Origin: Desulfobaculum bizertense DSM 18034
GTDB lineage: Bacteria > Desulfobacterota > Desulfovibrionia > Desulfovibrionales > Desulfovibrionaceae
Direction: 5' to 3'
NCBI RefSeq assembly: GCF_900167065.1
Contig: NZ_FUYA01000010.1
Span: 62,001-126,000, forward strand
Length of the DNA stretch: 64,000 nucleotides
Under the pieces are notes generated by a model. The model was not told where the DNA came from. It did not search any database and was given only the letters and a program-made list of their open reading frames with translations. The translations under genes were made by a program, and so were the position numbers. Below are positions 20,134 through 31,334 of the stretch, piece by piece (within the stretch, counting starts at the first letter, position 1; the number at the start of each line of letters is the position of its first letter).

Positions 20134-21642
20134 ATGCAGATCAAAGCTGAGGAAATCAGTAAAATCATTGAGGATTCGATCCAAAATTACGAATCCAAAG
20201 TGGAGATGACCGAGACCGGAACGGTCCTCTACGTGGGTGACGGTATCGCCCGCGTTCATGGTGTAGAAAATGCCATGGCCATGGAACTTTTGGAGTTCCC
20301 CGGTGGCCTCATGGGCATGACACTGAACCTCGAAGAAGACAACGTCGGTGTTGCTCTTCTGGGTCCCGACACCAACATCAAGGAAGGCGACCCGGTCAAG
20401 CGTACCGGCAAGATCTTCTCTGTGCCTGTTGGTGACGCAGTCATGGGCCGAGTCATCAACCCTCTGGGCGAGCCGATCGACGGTCTTGGACCGATCGAAG
20501 CTACAGAAACTCGTCCGGTTGAGCTGAAGGCTCCTGGCATCATTGCCCGTAAGTCCGTCCACGAACCAATGTACACAGGCCTGAAGGCTATTGACGCTAT
20601 GACGCCAATCGGCCGTGGTCAGCGTGAGCTTATCATTGGTGACCGTCAGACCGGTAAAACCGCAGTTTGTCTGGACGCCATCCTGGCCCAGAAAAACTCC
20701 GACGTGCACTGCATCTACGTTGCAATCGGCCAGAAGAAAGCTTCTGTTGCTCTGGTTGCTGATGTTCTTCGCAAGCACGGCGCACTGGAATACACCACCA
20801 TCGTTTCTGCTACTGCATCTGATCCTGCACCGCTGCAGTACATTGCCGCATACACTGGCGCAACGATGGGTGAATTTTACCGTGATAACGGTAAGCACTG
20901 CCTCATCATCTACGATGACCTTTCCAAGCAGGCTACCGCATATCGCCAGATGGCACTGTTGCTTCGCCGCCCACCGGGACGTGAAGCATTCCCCGGTGAC
21001 GTCTTCTACCTTCACTCCCGTTTGCTCGAACGTGCAGCAAAAGTGAGTGACGAGCTTGGCGCTGGTTCCATGACCGCTCTGCCGATCATTGAAACTCAGG
21101 CTGGCGACGTTTCCGCATACATCCCGACCAACGTAATTTCCATTACTGATGGTCAGGTTTACCTCGAGCCTAACCTGTTTAACGCAGGTGTCCGCCCAGC
21201 TATTAACGTTGGCCTCTCGGTTTCCCGAGTTGGTGGCTCCGCACAGATTAAGGCAATGAAGCAGGTTGCCGGTACCATGCGCCTCGATATGGCTCAGTAC
21301 CGTGAACTCGCTGCATTCGCACAGTTTGGCTCCGACCTCGACAAAGGCACCCAGCAGAAGCTGAACCGTGGTGCTCGTCTGGTTGAACTTCTGAAGCAGC
21401 CTCAGTACAAGCCGCAGCCGGTTGAAGAACAGGTCGCTTCCATGTTCATGGCCACCCGTGGCCTTATGGACGACATCGCTGTCGAAGACGTTCAGCGTTG
21501 TGAAGTTGAGTTCTTTGATTTCATGCGCAACTCCAAGGCTGATGTCCTTGAAGACATTCGCACCAAGGCTCGCATTGACGACGACCTTGATGCTCGTCTG
21601 CGTGCTGCTATCGAAGAGTTTAAGAAGGGCTTTCAGGCTTAA
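20134..21642 (+). CDS. atpA: ATP synthase F1 subunit alpha
   Basis: Regulatory nucleotide-binding subunit of the F1 hexamer. The Walker A motif GDRQTGKTA, the Walker B region [11 protein letters not shown] and the signature [17 protein letters not shown] are present. The ATG at 20134 gives 502 residues, the usual length; a GTG four codons earlier is less likely. Confidence 0.98.
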   Translation: MQIKAEEISKIIEDSIQNYESKVEMTETGTVLYVGDGIARVHGVENAMAMELLEFPGGLMGMTLNLEEDNVGVALLGPDTNIKEGDPVKRTGKIFSVPVGDAVMGRVINPLGEPIDGLGPIEATETRPVELKAPGIIARKSVHEPMYTGLKAIDAMTPIGRGQRELIIGDRQTGKTAVCLDAILAQKNSDVHCIYVAIGQKKASVALVADVLRKHGALEYTTIVSATASDPAPLQYIAAYTGATMGEFYRDNGKHCLIIYDDLSKQATAYRQMALLLRRPPGREAFPGDVFYLHSRLLERAAKVSDELGAGSMTALPIIETQAGDVSAYIPTNVISITDGQVYLEPNLFNAGVRPAINVGLSVSRVGGSAQIKAMKQVAGTMRLDMAQYRELAAFAQFGSDLDKGTQQKLNRGARLVELLKQPQYKPQPVEEQVASMFMATRGLMDDIAVEDVQRCEVEFFDFMRNSKADVLEDIRTKARIDDDLDARLRAAIEEFKKGFQA

Positions 21643-21659
21643 CTTGAGGAGGTCGTGAC

Positions 21660-22541
21660 ATGCCTTCACTCAAGGATGTCGAACTGAAGATCAAAGGAGT
21701 CAAGAAAACCAAGCAGATCACCAAGGCCATGAATATGGTGGCCTCGGCGAAAATGCGCTCCGCTCAGGATCGCATTGAACGGTTCCGCCCTTATGCGGAT
21801 AAGTTCTACGAGATGCTTGGTGACCTCGCTTCCGGTGCAGATGGCTCTGACCATCCGCTCCTTGAGGTTCGCGAGGAAATCAAGACTTCGGCCATCGTCC
21901 TCATTACTTCCGATCGTGGACTTTGTGGTAGCTTTAACTCCCATATGATTCGTATGGGCCTGAAGCTCGCTGCTCAGAAAACTGCGGAAGGTAAAACAGT
22001 CAAGTTCTATTGCGTTGGTAAAAAAGGCTGCGAAGCTGTTCGGAAATCCGAATACGAAGCAGTTATGAGTCTCCCCGATGCAATGAGTCACTATGATTTC
22101 GGTCTCGCCAACAACGTTGGCATGGACGTTATCAAAGCTTACTTGGCTGGTGAGTTGGACGAAGTCACTGTCGTCTACGGCAAGTTCATAAACATGGCGC
22201 GGCAGGACCCAATCGCTTTGGAAGTTCTGCCCATTGCCCCGGAAGAAAAGTCCGAAGAGGCTGAACCCGCTCAGTCCAATGCAGAATATATCTACGAACC
22301 CGAGGTGGGTGGCCTTTTGGCCGAGCTGCTGCCGCGTTTTATCAAGGTGCAGCTCTACCGCGGAATGCTGGATACCTCTGCTTCTGAACATGCAGCGCGT
22401 ATGGCCGCAATGGACAACGCTACCAAGGCTTGCGACGATCTCGTCGAAAATCTGACCCTCGTCTACAACAAGACTCGTCAGGCTTCGATTACATCTGACC
22501 TTATGGACATTGTCAGTGGCGCAGAAGCGCTGAATGGATAA
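21660..22541 (+). CDS. atpG: ATP synthase F1 subunit gamma
   Basis: Central rotor shaft (293 residues). N-terminal LKDVELKIKGVKKTKQITKAM and C-terminal ARMAAMDNATKACDDLV are the two shaft helices of the family; SDRGLCGSFN is also characteristic. A strong GAGGAGG ribosome site precedes the ATG. Confidence 0.98.
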   Translation: MPSLKDVELKIKGVKKTKQITKAMNMVASAKMRSAQDRIERFRPYADKFYEMLGDLASGADGSDHPLLEVREEIKTSAIVLITSDRGLCGSFNSHMIRMGLKLAAQKTAEGKTVKFYCVGKKGCEAVRKSEYEAVMSLPDAMSHYDFGLANNVGMDVIKAYLAGELDEVTVVYGKFINMARQDPIALEVLPIAPEEKSEEAEPAQSNAEYIYEPEVGGLLAELLPRFIKVQLYRGMLDTSASEHAARMAAMDNATKACDDLVENLTLVYNKTRQASITSDLMDIVSGAEALNG

Positions 22542-22544
22542 TAA

Positions 22545-23975
<1,431 letters not shown>

Positions 23976-23998
23976 GTCCTCATCTACAGGAGCTAGCT

Positions 23999-24427
23999 AT
24001 GGCCAATACGTTGCATCTTGAAATCGTCACTCCCGACAGACTCGTGCTGAGTAAAGAAGTCGAGTATGTGGGCGCCCCGGGCTACGAAGGTGAGTTCGGT
24101 ATTATGGCTAACCACATCCCCTTTCTCTCAGCTCTGAAAGTCGGAAGTCTGTACTACAAAGAAGGTGGCAAACTCTTTTATGTGTTCGTCGCCGGAGGTT
24201 TCGCTGAAATCTCCAACAATAAAGTAACCATCCTCGCCGAAGTCGCTGAACTCGCCGCTGAGATTGACGTCGATCGCGCCCAAAAGGCCCGTGAACGCGC
24301 TCAGGTGAGACTCGACAAACGACAGGAAAAAATGGACTACGCCCGCGTACAAGGCTCCCTCGCCCGTTCTATGGCCCGCATCTCGTGCCGTGAACGCGCT
24401 CAGAGTGCCGGTACCTGCCAGCTCTAA
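23999..24427 (+). CDS. atpC: ATP synthase F1 subunit epsilon
   Basis: Rotor subunit (142 residues) with the N-terminal beta-sandwich ([35 protein letters not shown]) and a C-terminal helical hairpin that can inhibit ATP hydrolysis. It is last gene of the operon, followed by a strong terminator. Confidence 0.96.
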   Translation: MANTLHLEIVTPDRLVLSKEVEYVGAPGYEGEFGIMANHIPFLSALKVGSLYYKEGGKLFYVFVAGGFAEISNNKVTILAEVAELAAEIDVDRAQKARERAQVRLDKRQEKMDYARVQGSLARSMARISCRERAQSAGTCQL

Positions 24428-24456
24428 GCTCGCACGCGTAACCCGTCGATCTCCAA

Positions 24457-24490
24457 AGCCGGAAGCTCTCGCAGCTTCCGGCTTTTTTTA
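24457..24490 (+). terminator. Terminator of the ATP synthase operon
   Basis: GCCGGAAGCT / AGCTTCCGGC hairpin followed by TTTTTTT, about 30 bp after the atpC stop. Confidence 0.93.
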
Positions 24491-24501
24491 TGGCACCAGG
24501 T

Positions 24502-24980
24502 GGGGGGGGACTACGAGACGCTGTCTCGTGCTCTGCAAGGGGCGCTGCCCCTTGACCCCGCCCAAGGACGAGGCCCTTGGGAATCCCGCTTTCGCTCAAA
24601 AAAAACAGGGCTGAATGGGATGAAAGCTGTGCTTTCCTCTCCATCAGCCCTATTTTTTGAGCTAGTGGGCACCCTGTGCGTTCGTTTTTTTTGCGCTCCA
24701 TTCCTTTCTTTTTGAACGCAAGCGTTCAAAAAGAAAATGGTGGTAACGCACGGGAAAGAGAAAGAGGCTCTCGACGCTAGCCCCAACAAGTTTAAAAGCC
24801 GTGCAAGCGAAGCTTGCACGGCTTTTAAACTCGATGAGGATACGTAAGGGAATCATTCCCTTACGCGGGGGTTTGGGGGCTGGCCCCCAATCTTCCCCCA
24901 CCCACCCATCCAGCGCTAACGCGCTGGGGCAGGCTCCCAATTTTTCCAGCCGCCCATCCAGCCATTGCGGGCTGGGGCAG
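24502..24980. repeat. Intergenic mosaic hairpin element, copy B (inverted)
   Basis: Same family as copies A, C, D and E, in reverse orientation. From low to high coordinates: R7 (24513-24530); R6 with both GC-rich hairpins; R5 (24594-24662); R3 (24705-24736); an R2 whose stem is completely different from the other copies (arms GTTTAAAAGCCGTGCAAGC and complement) but sits in the same place; R1 (24843-24865); then two to three CCCATCCAGCG-type tandem units. R7 abuts the atpC terminator; the other end abuts the stop of the prenyltransferase. Confidence 0.85.
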
Positions 24981-24982
24981 GC

Positions 24983-25831
24983 CTAATAATAAATACTCGC
25001 GAGGACGCCGAGGAAGAAGATAACGGAGATAACGCCGTTAAGTGTGAAGAATGCGACGTTCACGCGTGACATGTCATCTTCTGAGATGAGGAGGTGCTCA
25101 AAGACGAGGATAAGGGCGACGACAGCCCAAACGGGGTAGAACCAGACACCGACCTGCGCAGCCCAGCCTGCGAGGAGGAAAAAGATGGAGGTCATGATGT
25201 GGCTGAAGGAGCTCAGAGTCAGGGCGGTAGCGAGGCCGAAGTGCGCGGGGATGGAGTTCAGCTTGTTGGCGCGGTCAAAGGCGATGTCCTGGCATGAGTA
25301 GAGGATGTCAAAGCCCGCGACCCAAAAGGTAACGCCAAAGAAGAAGAGGATGGCGGAGAGGGTGAATGTTGGGTCATAGGCGAGCCAGCCTGCGATGGGA
25401 GCGAGTCCGAGGACAGCGCCGAGCCAGTAGTGACAGAGATAGGTAAACCGCTTGGTGTAGCTGTAGCCAGCGCAGACAAAGAGGGCGATGGGGGAGAGCT
25501 TGAGGCAGAGGGTGTTCATGCCTGCACAGGCGAGGACAAAGATGATGGCCGTTCCGGTGAGGAAGAGTGCGGTTTCTTTGATGCTGATTTCGCCTGTGAC
25601 GAGTGGGCGCTTCTGCGTGCGCGGATTTTTTGCGTCGATTTTGAGGTCGGCGAGACGGTTAAAGCCCATTGCAAAGGAGCGAATGGCAACCATGCCGATG
25701 GTGAGGAGAAGGAAAACGCGGAAGCCGGGCCAGCCTTTGGCGGCGAGGAAGGTTCCGGTGAAGGCGAATGGAAGGGCGAAAATTGAGTGCTCAATTTTGA
25801 CCATTCGGCAGAGTGCGAGAAACTTTTTCAT
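24983..25831 (-). CDS. mqnP: UbiA-family prenyltransferase, probable menaquinone MqnP
   Basis: Integral membrane prenyltransferase (282 residues, about eight or nine helices). Two Asp-rich motifs bind prenyl diphosphate through magnesium: NRLADLKIDAKNPRTQKRP and the second motif YSCQDIAFDRANKLNSIP. The DxxFDxxxxLxSIP form is typical of the MqnP branch serving the futalosine menaquinone pathway, and mqnD and mqnB lie about 10 kb away. It attaches the isoprenoid tail to the naphthoate head group. The start has GAGG upstream. Confidence 0.85.
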   Translation of the reverse strand: MKKFLALCRMVKIEHSIFALPFAFTGTFLAAKGWPGFRVFLLLTIGMVAIRSFAMGFNRLADLKIDAKNPRTQKRPLVTGEISIKETALFLTGTAIIFVLACAGMNTLCLKLSPIALFVCAGYSYTKRFTYLCHYWLGAVLGLAPIAGWLAYDPTFTLSAILFFFGVTFWVAGFDILYSCQDIAFDRANKLNSIPAHFGLATALTLSSFSHIMTSIFFLLAGWAAQVGVWFYPVWAVVALILVFEHLLISEDDMSRVNVAFFTLNGVISVIFFLGVLASIYY

Positions 25832-25934
25832 CTGAGCCTCACTATTATATTCCGGTATGCCCGGACGTTAAATTGCCTCAGGCGCGGTGCGGGTAGTGAA
25901 GCTGTGCTCAGCCGAACGAACGCCGAGGCCACGA

Positions 25935-25970
25935 GAAAAAAAGTCCCCGCCTCACAAGAAGCGGGGACTT
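25935..25970 (-). terminator. Terminator of tyrS
   Basis: AGTCCCCGC / GCGGGGACT hairpin followed on the minus strand by TTTTTTT, directly after the tyrS stop. Confidence 0.92.
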
Positions 25971-25976
25971 ACGAGC

Positions 25977-27230
25977 TTAGTTTCTTGTGACCAGACCGTA
26001 GTGCTTTTTGCCCTTCTTAATCAGAAGCACCTCGTCGTGGAGGAAATCTTCCGTGCTCGGGGCGTGGAGCATGTCAGTCACCTGTTCGCCATTGATGCGA
26101 ACAGCGCCAGCCTTGATGTCCTTCTTTGCCTGACCCTTGGACTTGGCAATGCCGAGGTCCACGAGCATGTCGGCAAGCTGAGGCAGCTCGGCGTCGTAGT
26201 TGACGCTCGGAGCAGACTGCATGGCTGCGCGCAGAGTTTTGATGTCGACGGTTTTGATGTCGCCGCCGCCAAAAAGAACGTCAACAGCACCAAGAATTTT
26301 GTCCAGCTCTTCGCGACCGTGGATGAGGATAGTCATCTCTTCGGCCAGAGCTTTCTGGGCTTCGCGCATGTGCGGAGCTTCTTCAACACGCTGCTCCAGC
26401 GCCTTGATCTCTTCTTCTGTCTTGAAGGTGAAGACCTTGAGCAGGCGGACAACGTCACGGTCGTCGGTGTTGACCCAGAACTGGTAGAATTCCCAGGGAG
26501 AAGTCTTTTCAGGATCAAGGTAGATTGCACCCTTCTCGGATTTGCCGAACTTGGCGCCAGTGGCCGTGGTCAGCAGCGGGAAGGTCAGTGCAAAAGCTTC
26601 GCCGTTGCTCTTTTTGCGGATCAGCTCCGTGCCAGCAGTGATGTTGCCCCACTGGTCAGAACCGCCAATCTGCAAGCGGCATTCCTTGGTGTTGTACAGG
26701 TGGTCGTAGTCCATGGACTGAAGAATCATGTAGCTGAACTCAGTGTAGGAAATGCCCACCTCGTCACGGACAATCCGCTGACGCACAGATTCTTTGCGCA
26801 TCATCTCGTTGACCGTAAAGTACTTGCCAACGTCACGGAGGAACTCAATCGGATTCATGGTCTTCGTCCAATCGTAGTTGTTCAGTACCTCGGTGTCGTT
26901 ACCAAAAATTTTGTGAACCTGCTTACGAATGCAGTCAATATTGTCATCGATGATGGAGAAATCCAGAAGCTGACGCTCCTGATCCTTACCACTCGGGTCA
27001 CCAATGCGACCTGTGGCTCCACCCATCAGCGCCATCGGCTTGTGACCGGCTCGCTTGAAACGAAGCAGCGCCAAAAGCGGGACCAGATTGCCGCAGTGAA
27101 GGCTGTTCGCAGATGGATCAAAACCACAGTAGAGCGTGCGGCCAGGAGTCTCAAAGTATTCGCGAAGCTTCTCTTCGTCTGTCGTCTGGAAAATAAGCCC
27201 CCGCCATTTCAGCTCATCAATGATATTCAT
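25977..27230 (-). CDS. tyrS: Tyrosyl-tRNA synthetase
   Basis: Class I aminoacyl-tRNA synthetase (417 residues). The HIGH-equivalent is SLHCGNL and the KMSKS-equivalent is KFGKS; the tyrosine-pocket segment QIGGSDQWGN is present. A C-terminal S4-like RNA-binding domain follows (about 345-417). It is alone in its transcription unit, with a 330-bp leader that contains an 8-bp GC-rich hairpin but no recognisable T-box. Confidence 0.97.
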   Translation of the reverse strand: MNIIDELKWRGLIFQTTDEEKLREYFETPGRTLYCGFDPSANSLHCGNLVPLLALLRFKRAGHKPMALMGGATGRIGDPSGKDQERQLLDFSIIDDNIDCIRKQVHKIFGNDTEVLNNYDWTKTMNPIEFLRDVGKYFTVNEMMRKESVRQRIVRDEVGISYTEFSYMILQSMDYDHLYNTKECRLQIGGSDQWGNITAGTELIRKKSNGEAFALTFPLLTTATGAKFGKSEKGAIYLDPEKTSPWEFYQFWVNTDDRDVVRLLKVFTFKTEEEIKALEQRVEEAPHMREAQKALAEEMTILIHGREELDKILGAVDVLFGGGDIKTVDIKTLRAAMQSAPSVNYDAELPQLADMLVDLGIAKSKGQAKKDIKAGAVRINGEQVTDMLHAPSTEDFLHDEVLLIKKGKKHYGLVTRN

Positions 27231-27554
27231 TGTAAAACATCCTATGCGTCTGCTACTCGCGTAACAGTAAATTTTGTGAATATGTAAGAGAAAAAAAGAG
27301 AATAGGGGACGCTTCGTACGCCCGGCGCTGGTCCCGGTGAATGCGCCGGGCTAGCAATACAAGCTATACGTATACAAGGCTCCCAGGGGGGAGAAGGGGG
27401 GGATGGAACAACGCTCGCCTCGCGGCATCTTGCTCTCTAAATTTTTGTACGTATGCATTCGGAATCTCACCTTAACGTCTCCTCAATATCGCGGATACGG
27501 TGTTGTTTGTATCCTCTCATCACTAGAACGTCAAACCCTCTCTGCATGATTCAT
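27231..27554. other. tyrS upstream region with GC-rich hairpin
   Basis: No gene seen. CCCGGCGC (27321-27328) pairs with GCGCCGGG (27343-27350) in the tyrS leader. I see no T-box sequence and no tRNA; the role is unknown. Confidence 0.4.
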
Positions 27555-28160
27555 TACGTGGGGGAAAGTTGGGGCCAGCCCCAGCGCGTTAGCGCTGGAT
27601 GGGCGGCTGGAAAAAATTGGGAGCCTGCCCCAGCGTGTTAGCGCTGGATGGGTGGGTGGGGGAAAGTTGGGGGCCAGCCCCAGCGCGGTAGTGCTGGATG
27701 GGCGGGTGGGAAGAAAACCGGGGCCAGCCCCGGACCCCGCGTAAGGGAATGATTCCCTTACGTATCCTCATCGAGTTTGAATTCCCTCCACGCTTCGCGT
27801 GAATGAAATTCAAACTTGTTGGGCATAACGTCGAGAGCTCCTTTCTCTTCTGCGAGTTCGCCACCATTTTCTTTTTGAACGCTTGCGTTCAAAAAGAAAA
27901 TAAGTGCGGGAGAAAAAGGCAGAAGAACACGCAATCGGGAAATGACCATTAGACCGAAAAAAAGGGGACCGAAATGGAGAGGAGAGCGAAGCTCTCATCA
28001 CATTTCGGTCCCCTTTAATTTCGGGCGAAAGCGGGATTCCCAAGGGCCTCGTCCTTGGGCGGGGTCAAGGGGCAGCGCCCCTTGCAGAGGTGCGGGGACA
28101 GAGTCCCCGCCCACCCAAGCGCCCCTTGCAGAGCACGAGACGGAGTCTCGTACCTCACTC
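27555..28160. repeat. Intergenic mosaic hairpin element, copy C
   Basis: Longest copy. It begins with four tandem units of about 50 bp built on CAGCGCGTTAGCGCTGGATGG, then R1 (27740-27762), R2, R3 (27867-27900), R5 (27954-28024, arms starting CCGAAA), R6, an extra GCGGGGAC/GTCCCCGC hairpin (28092-28110) and R7 (28135-28151). R7 faces the purL stop, and there is no separate terminator for purL. Confidence 0.85.
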
Positions 28161-28191
28161 ACTCAAGCGCTCCTAGGCCTGCTTTGCGTGC

Positions 28192-31100
28192 TTATTTGTT
28201 GCCAGTGCCGTCAGTCCCGAAAGTAGACTGCCAAGCGTGAGCGAGGGAGTCGACGGATTCGGCGAGGATCTGGGTTTCGCCATTCTTGATGACGAGTTCG
28301 CTGGATGCGGTTGCTTTGCCGATGAGGGCGAAGTGCTGGCCAGCGAAGGCGGCTTCAAAGGCATCCTTGTTCTCGGGCTTCACGGAAACGAGAAGGCGCG
28401 AGTTGGATTCACTGTAGAGGGTGTCAGTCACAGCCATGCCTTCGGGGCAGACCGGGACGTTTTCGAGGTTAATCTCTGCACCCATGCGACCGCCGATGCA
28501 CATTTCTGCTGCGGCGACGGCGAGGCCACCATCAGAGAGGTCGTGCGCTGCTGCGACGAGCTGATCCTGCATGACGGCGTAGAGTGTGCGATACCGCTCG
28601 CGGGCGGAGACGGCGTCGACCTGTGGCACTTCGGAGAAGGGCGATTTCATCATGTCGGAAATCTCGCTGCCGCCGAGTTCGGGGCGAGTGAGGCCGAGGA
28701 TGTAGATCAGGTCGCCTTCGGCCTTGAGGTCGGAGGTCACGCACTTGTTCACGTCGTCCACGAGACCGAGCACGGAGAAGAGGACCGTGGGCGGAATGGA
28801 GATTTTTTTGCCACCACCGGTGTAGTCATTTTTCATGGAGTCCTTGCCAGAGATGCAGGGGACGCCAAAGGACTGGCAGTAGTGGGCGAGGGCCTGGTTC
28901 GCACGAACGAGCTGTGCGAGCTTGTAGTGGCCGTCTGGAGTCTTTTCAGACTGAACCGGGTCGCACCAGCAGAAGTTGTCCGTACCAGCCATGTGCTCAG
29001 GATTTGCGCCAGTGGCGACTGCGTTACGAATGGCTTCGTCAATGGCAGAGGCCATCATCCAGTAGGTGTCAAGCTCGGAGAACTTGGGGCAGATACCGTG
29101 AGAAACCACGATACCCTTGTCAGTTCCGAGAACCGGGCGCAGAGCACCAGCATCAGAAGGACCGTCGTTTTCTGCACCAGTGAGGGGCTTGACGGCACTG
29201 CCGCCCTGCACTTCGTGGTCATACTGGCGAACGATGTATTCCTTGGAGCAAATGTTGAGACGGCCGAGCATTTTTTTGAGCAGCTCGCCCTGATTTGCCA
29301 CAAAGAGAGGCATGTACGGTTCCTGCTCCGGGCGCTCCCAGATAGCTTTGAGCTTCATCTGCGGCACACCGTCGTGGAGGAAGTCCATGGACACGTAAGC
29401 AACGGGCTTGTCGCCGTAGGTGACATGGAAGTAGCCGGAGTCGGTGAACTCGCCGAGCACGTTGGTCTCGACGGCCATTTCTTCGGCCAGCTCAAGGAAC
29501 TTGGGCAGCTTGTCCTGCGGCACGGCCAGAGTCATACGCTCCTGAGCCTCAGAGAGCAGGATTTCCCACGGGCGGAGTCCGTCATACTTGAGAGGAGCCT
29601 TGGACAGGTCCATGCGGCAGCCGCCAGACATTTCGGCCATTTCGCCAACAGAGGAGGAGAGACCACCTGCACCGTTGTCGGTGATGGCATTGTACATGCC
29701 GAGATCACGGGCACGCATGAGGAAGTCATACATCTTGCGCTGGGTGATGGGGTCACCAATCTGAACGGCGGTTGCCGGAGAGCCTTCGTGCAGTTCTTCG
29801 GAAGAGAAGGTTGCACCGTGGATGCCGTCTTTGCCGATTCGGCCGCCGCACATCACGATGGCGTCGCCGGGCAGAGCGTCTTTTTCATGGCTGGGCTTGC
29901 CTGCAACTTCGTTGGGCAAAAGGCCAATGGTTCCACAAAAGACCAGGGGCTTTCCAAGATAGTTCTCGTGGAAGACCAGAGAGCCGTTGACGGTCGGAAT
30001 GCCGGACTTGTTGCCACCGTGCTCAACACCTTCGCGAACGCCTTCGAGGACGCGGCGGGGGTGGAGCAGACGCGGGGGCATCTCTTCGTTGTAGAAGGGA
30101 GAAGCAAAGCAGAAAACGTCTGTGTTGCAAACAAGGTTTGCACCCATGCCCGTGCCCATCGGGTCGCGGTTTACGCCAACGATACCGGTGAGTGCTCCGC
30201 CGTAGGGGTCGAGAGCGGAGGGACTGTTGTGGGTTTCGACCTTGATGCAGATGCTGTGATTTTCGTCAAAGGTGATGACGCCAGCATTATCCTTGAACAC
30301 GGAAAGACAAAAGTCTTTGTCGCCAAGCTGCTCACGAATCTGGGCAGTGGAGTCCATGATGTAGGTTTTGAAAATGCTGTCGATGGTCGTACGGGTTCCG
30401 TTTTCACGGTCTTCGTAGTCGATTTCTGCGCTAAAGATCTTGTGCTTGCAGTGCTCGGACCATGTCTGAGCCAGCGCTTCCAGCTCGGCGTCAGTGGGGT
30501 TGACGGCAAGGCCTGCGGCTTTGCGGTCGGCAATGACGTCGGGGTTGAGGAAATGGTCACGAATGGTCTGCATCTCCTCAAGGGAGAGAGCCAGTGTGTT
30601 GGCGCGGGAAAAGTCCGTGAGTTCCTGATCGCTCATGACGCTGAGGTCGATGATGTTGACCTCGTCGACGGCTTCACCTGTCACCTGAGCGGCACGAGGT
30701 GTAAAGCCGGGTTCCTTTGCCCACTGGGCAGCGCTTTTGTATTCAAAACGCTGAATCAGCTCGTTGGCGAGGAAGTTTCGGCCGATGTTGATGACATCGT
30801 CTTCACTCAGGTCGCCATGCAAGAGATAACGTGTGGAGGTGTAGACTGCGACGTCCTGGGCGTCTTCTTTGGAAAGGCCCAGAACCAGAGCCACACTTTC
30901 GCGGGCTGTACGGCCCTGATTGTCGGTTACGCCGGGGCGGAAACCAACTTCGATGGTCCAGTCAAAATCTGTGGAAATGGGTTCGGTTGAAGCATCATGC
31001 AGAACCGGGTCGTGCAAGACTGCCGCGTCCAAAAGACGCGAAATACCGGAATCGTCGACACCCTGAACGGTGAAAACCCGAACGATTTGGCAATCATTTA

Positions 31101-31197
31101 CGGGCACACCAAGTGCCTGCACTATGCCGCGTGCCACTTTGTGGCCCACTGTGTCCGTGACATGTGCTTTTAGCCCCAACTCAACTCGCCTGAGCAT
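28192..31197 (-). CDS. purL: Phosphoribosylformylglycinamidine synthase, PurS-PurL type fusion
   Basis: Purine-biosynthesis enzyme converting FGAR to FGAM (1001 residues). Two PurS-like segments come first (VELGLKAHVTDTVGHKVARG and TIEVGFRPGVTDNQGRTARE), then a linker domain, then a complete PurL synthetase with TWSEHCKHK, KVETHNSPS and GTGMGAN. There is no glutaminase domain, so a separate PurQ is expected. GGGAGATGAG precedes the ATG. Its 3' end runs into mosaic element C. Confidence 0.93.
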   Translation of the reverse strand: MLRRVELGLKAHVTDTVGHKVARGIVQALGVPVNDCQIVRVFTVQGVDDSGISRLLDAAVLHDPVLHDASTEPISTDFDWTIEVGFRPGVTDNQGRTARESVALVLGLSKEDAQDVAVYTSTRYLLHGDLSEDDVINIGRNFLANELIQRFEYKSAAQWAKEPGFTPRAAQVTGEAVDEVNIIDLSVMSDQELTDFSRANTLALSLEEMQTIRDHFLNPDVIADRKAAGLAVNPTDAELEALAQTWSEHCKHKIFSAEIDYEDRENGTRTTIDSIFKTYIMDSTAQIREQLGDKDFCLSVFKDNAGVITFDENHSICIKVETHNSPSALDPYGGALTGIVGVNRDPMGTGMGANLVCNTDVFCFASPFYNEEMPPRLLHPRRVLEGVREGVEHGGNKSGIPTVNGSLVFHENYLGKPLVFCGTIGLLPNEVAGKPSHEKDALPGDAIVMCGGRIGKDGIHGATFSSEELHEGSPATAVQIGDPITQRKMYDFLMRARDLGMYNAITDNGAGGLSSSVGEMAEMSGGCRMDLSKAPLKYDGLRPWEILLSEAQERMTLAVPQDKLPKFLELAEEMAVETNVLGEFTDSGYFHVTYGDKPVAYVSMDFLHDGVPQMKLKAIWERPEQEPYMPLFVANQGELLKKMLGRLNICSKEYIVRQYDHEVQGGSAVKPLTGAENDGPSDAGALRPVLGTDKGIVVSHGICPKFSELDTYWMMASAIDEAIRNAVATGANPEHMAGTDNFCWCDPVQSEKTPDGHYKLAQLVRANQALAHYCQSFGVPCISGKDSMKNDYTGGGKKISIPPTVLFSVLGLVDDVNKCVTSDLKAEGDLIYILGLTRPELGGSEISDMMKSPFSEVPQVDAVSARERYRTLYAVMQDQLVAAAHDLSDGGLAVAAAEMCIGGRMGAEINLENVPVCPEGMAVTDTLYSESNSRLLVSVKPENKDAFEAAFAGQHFALIGKATASSELVIKNGETQILAESVDSLAHAWQSTFGTDGTGNK

Positions 31198-31334
31198 TGC
31201 TCATCTCCCTTTTACGTGCTGCGCGGCTGGAGTATCCAGCCCCGTGGTTGCCAAAAAAAGACATATCCAGTCTGGCGCGAGGCCAAGGCTGGTTTTCCTC
31301 TCGATGACGCCATGTGTGGCGCGGGGTGCGCGGG

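Noticed and set aside
27301-27360. GC-rich hairpin in the tyrS leader as tRNA or T-box
   Set aside because: No cloverleaf, no T-box sequence and no specifier loop could be found.
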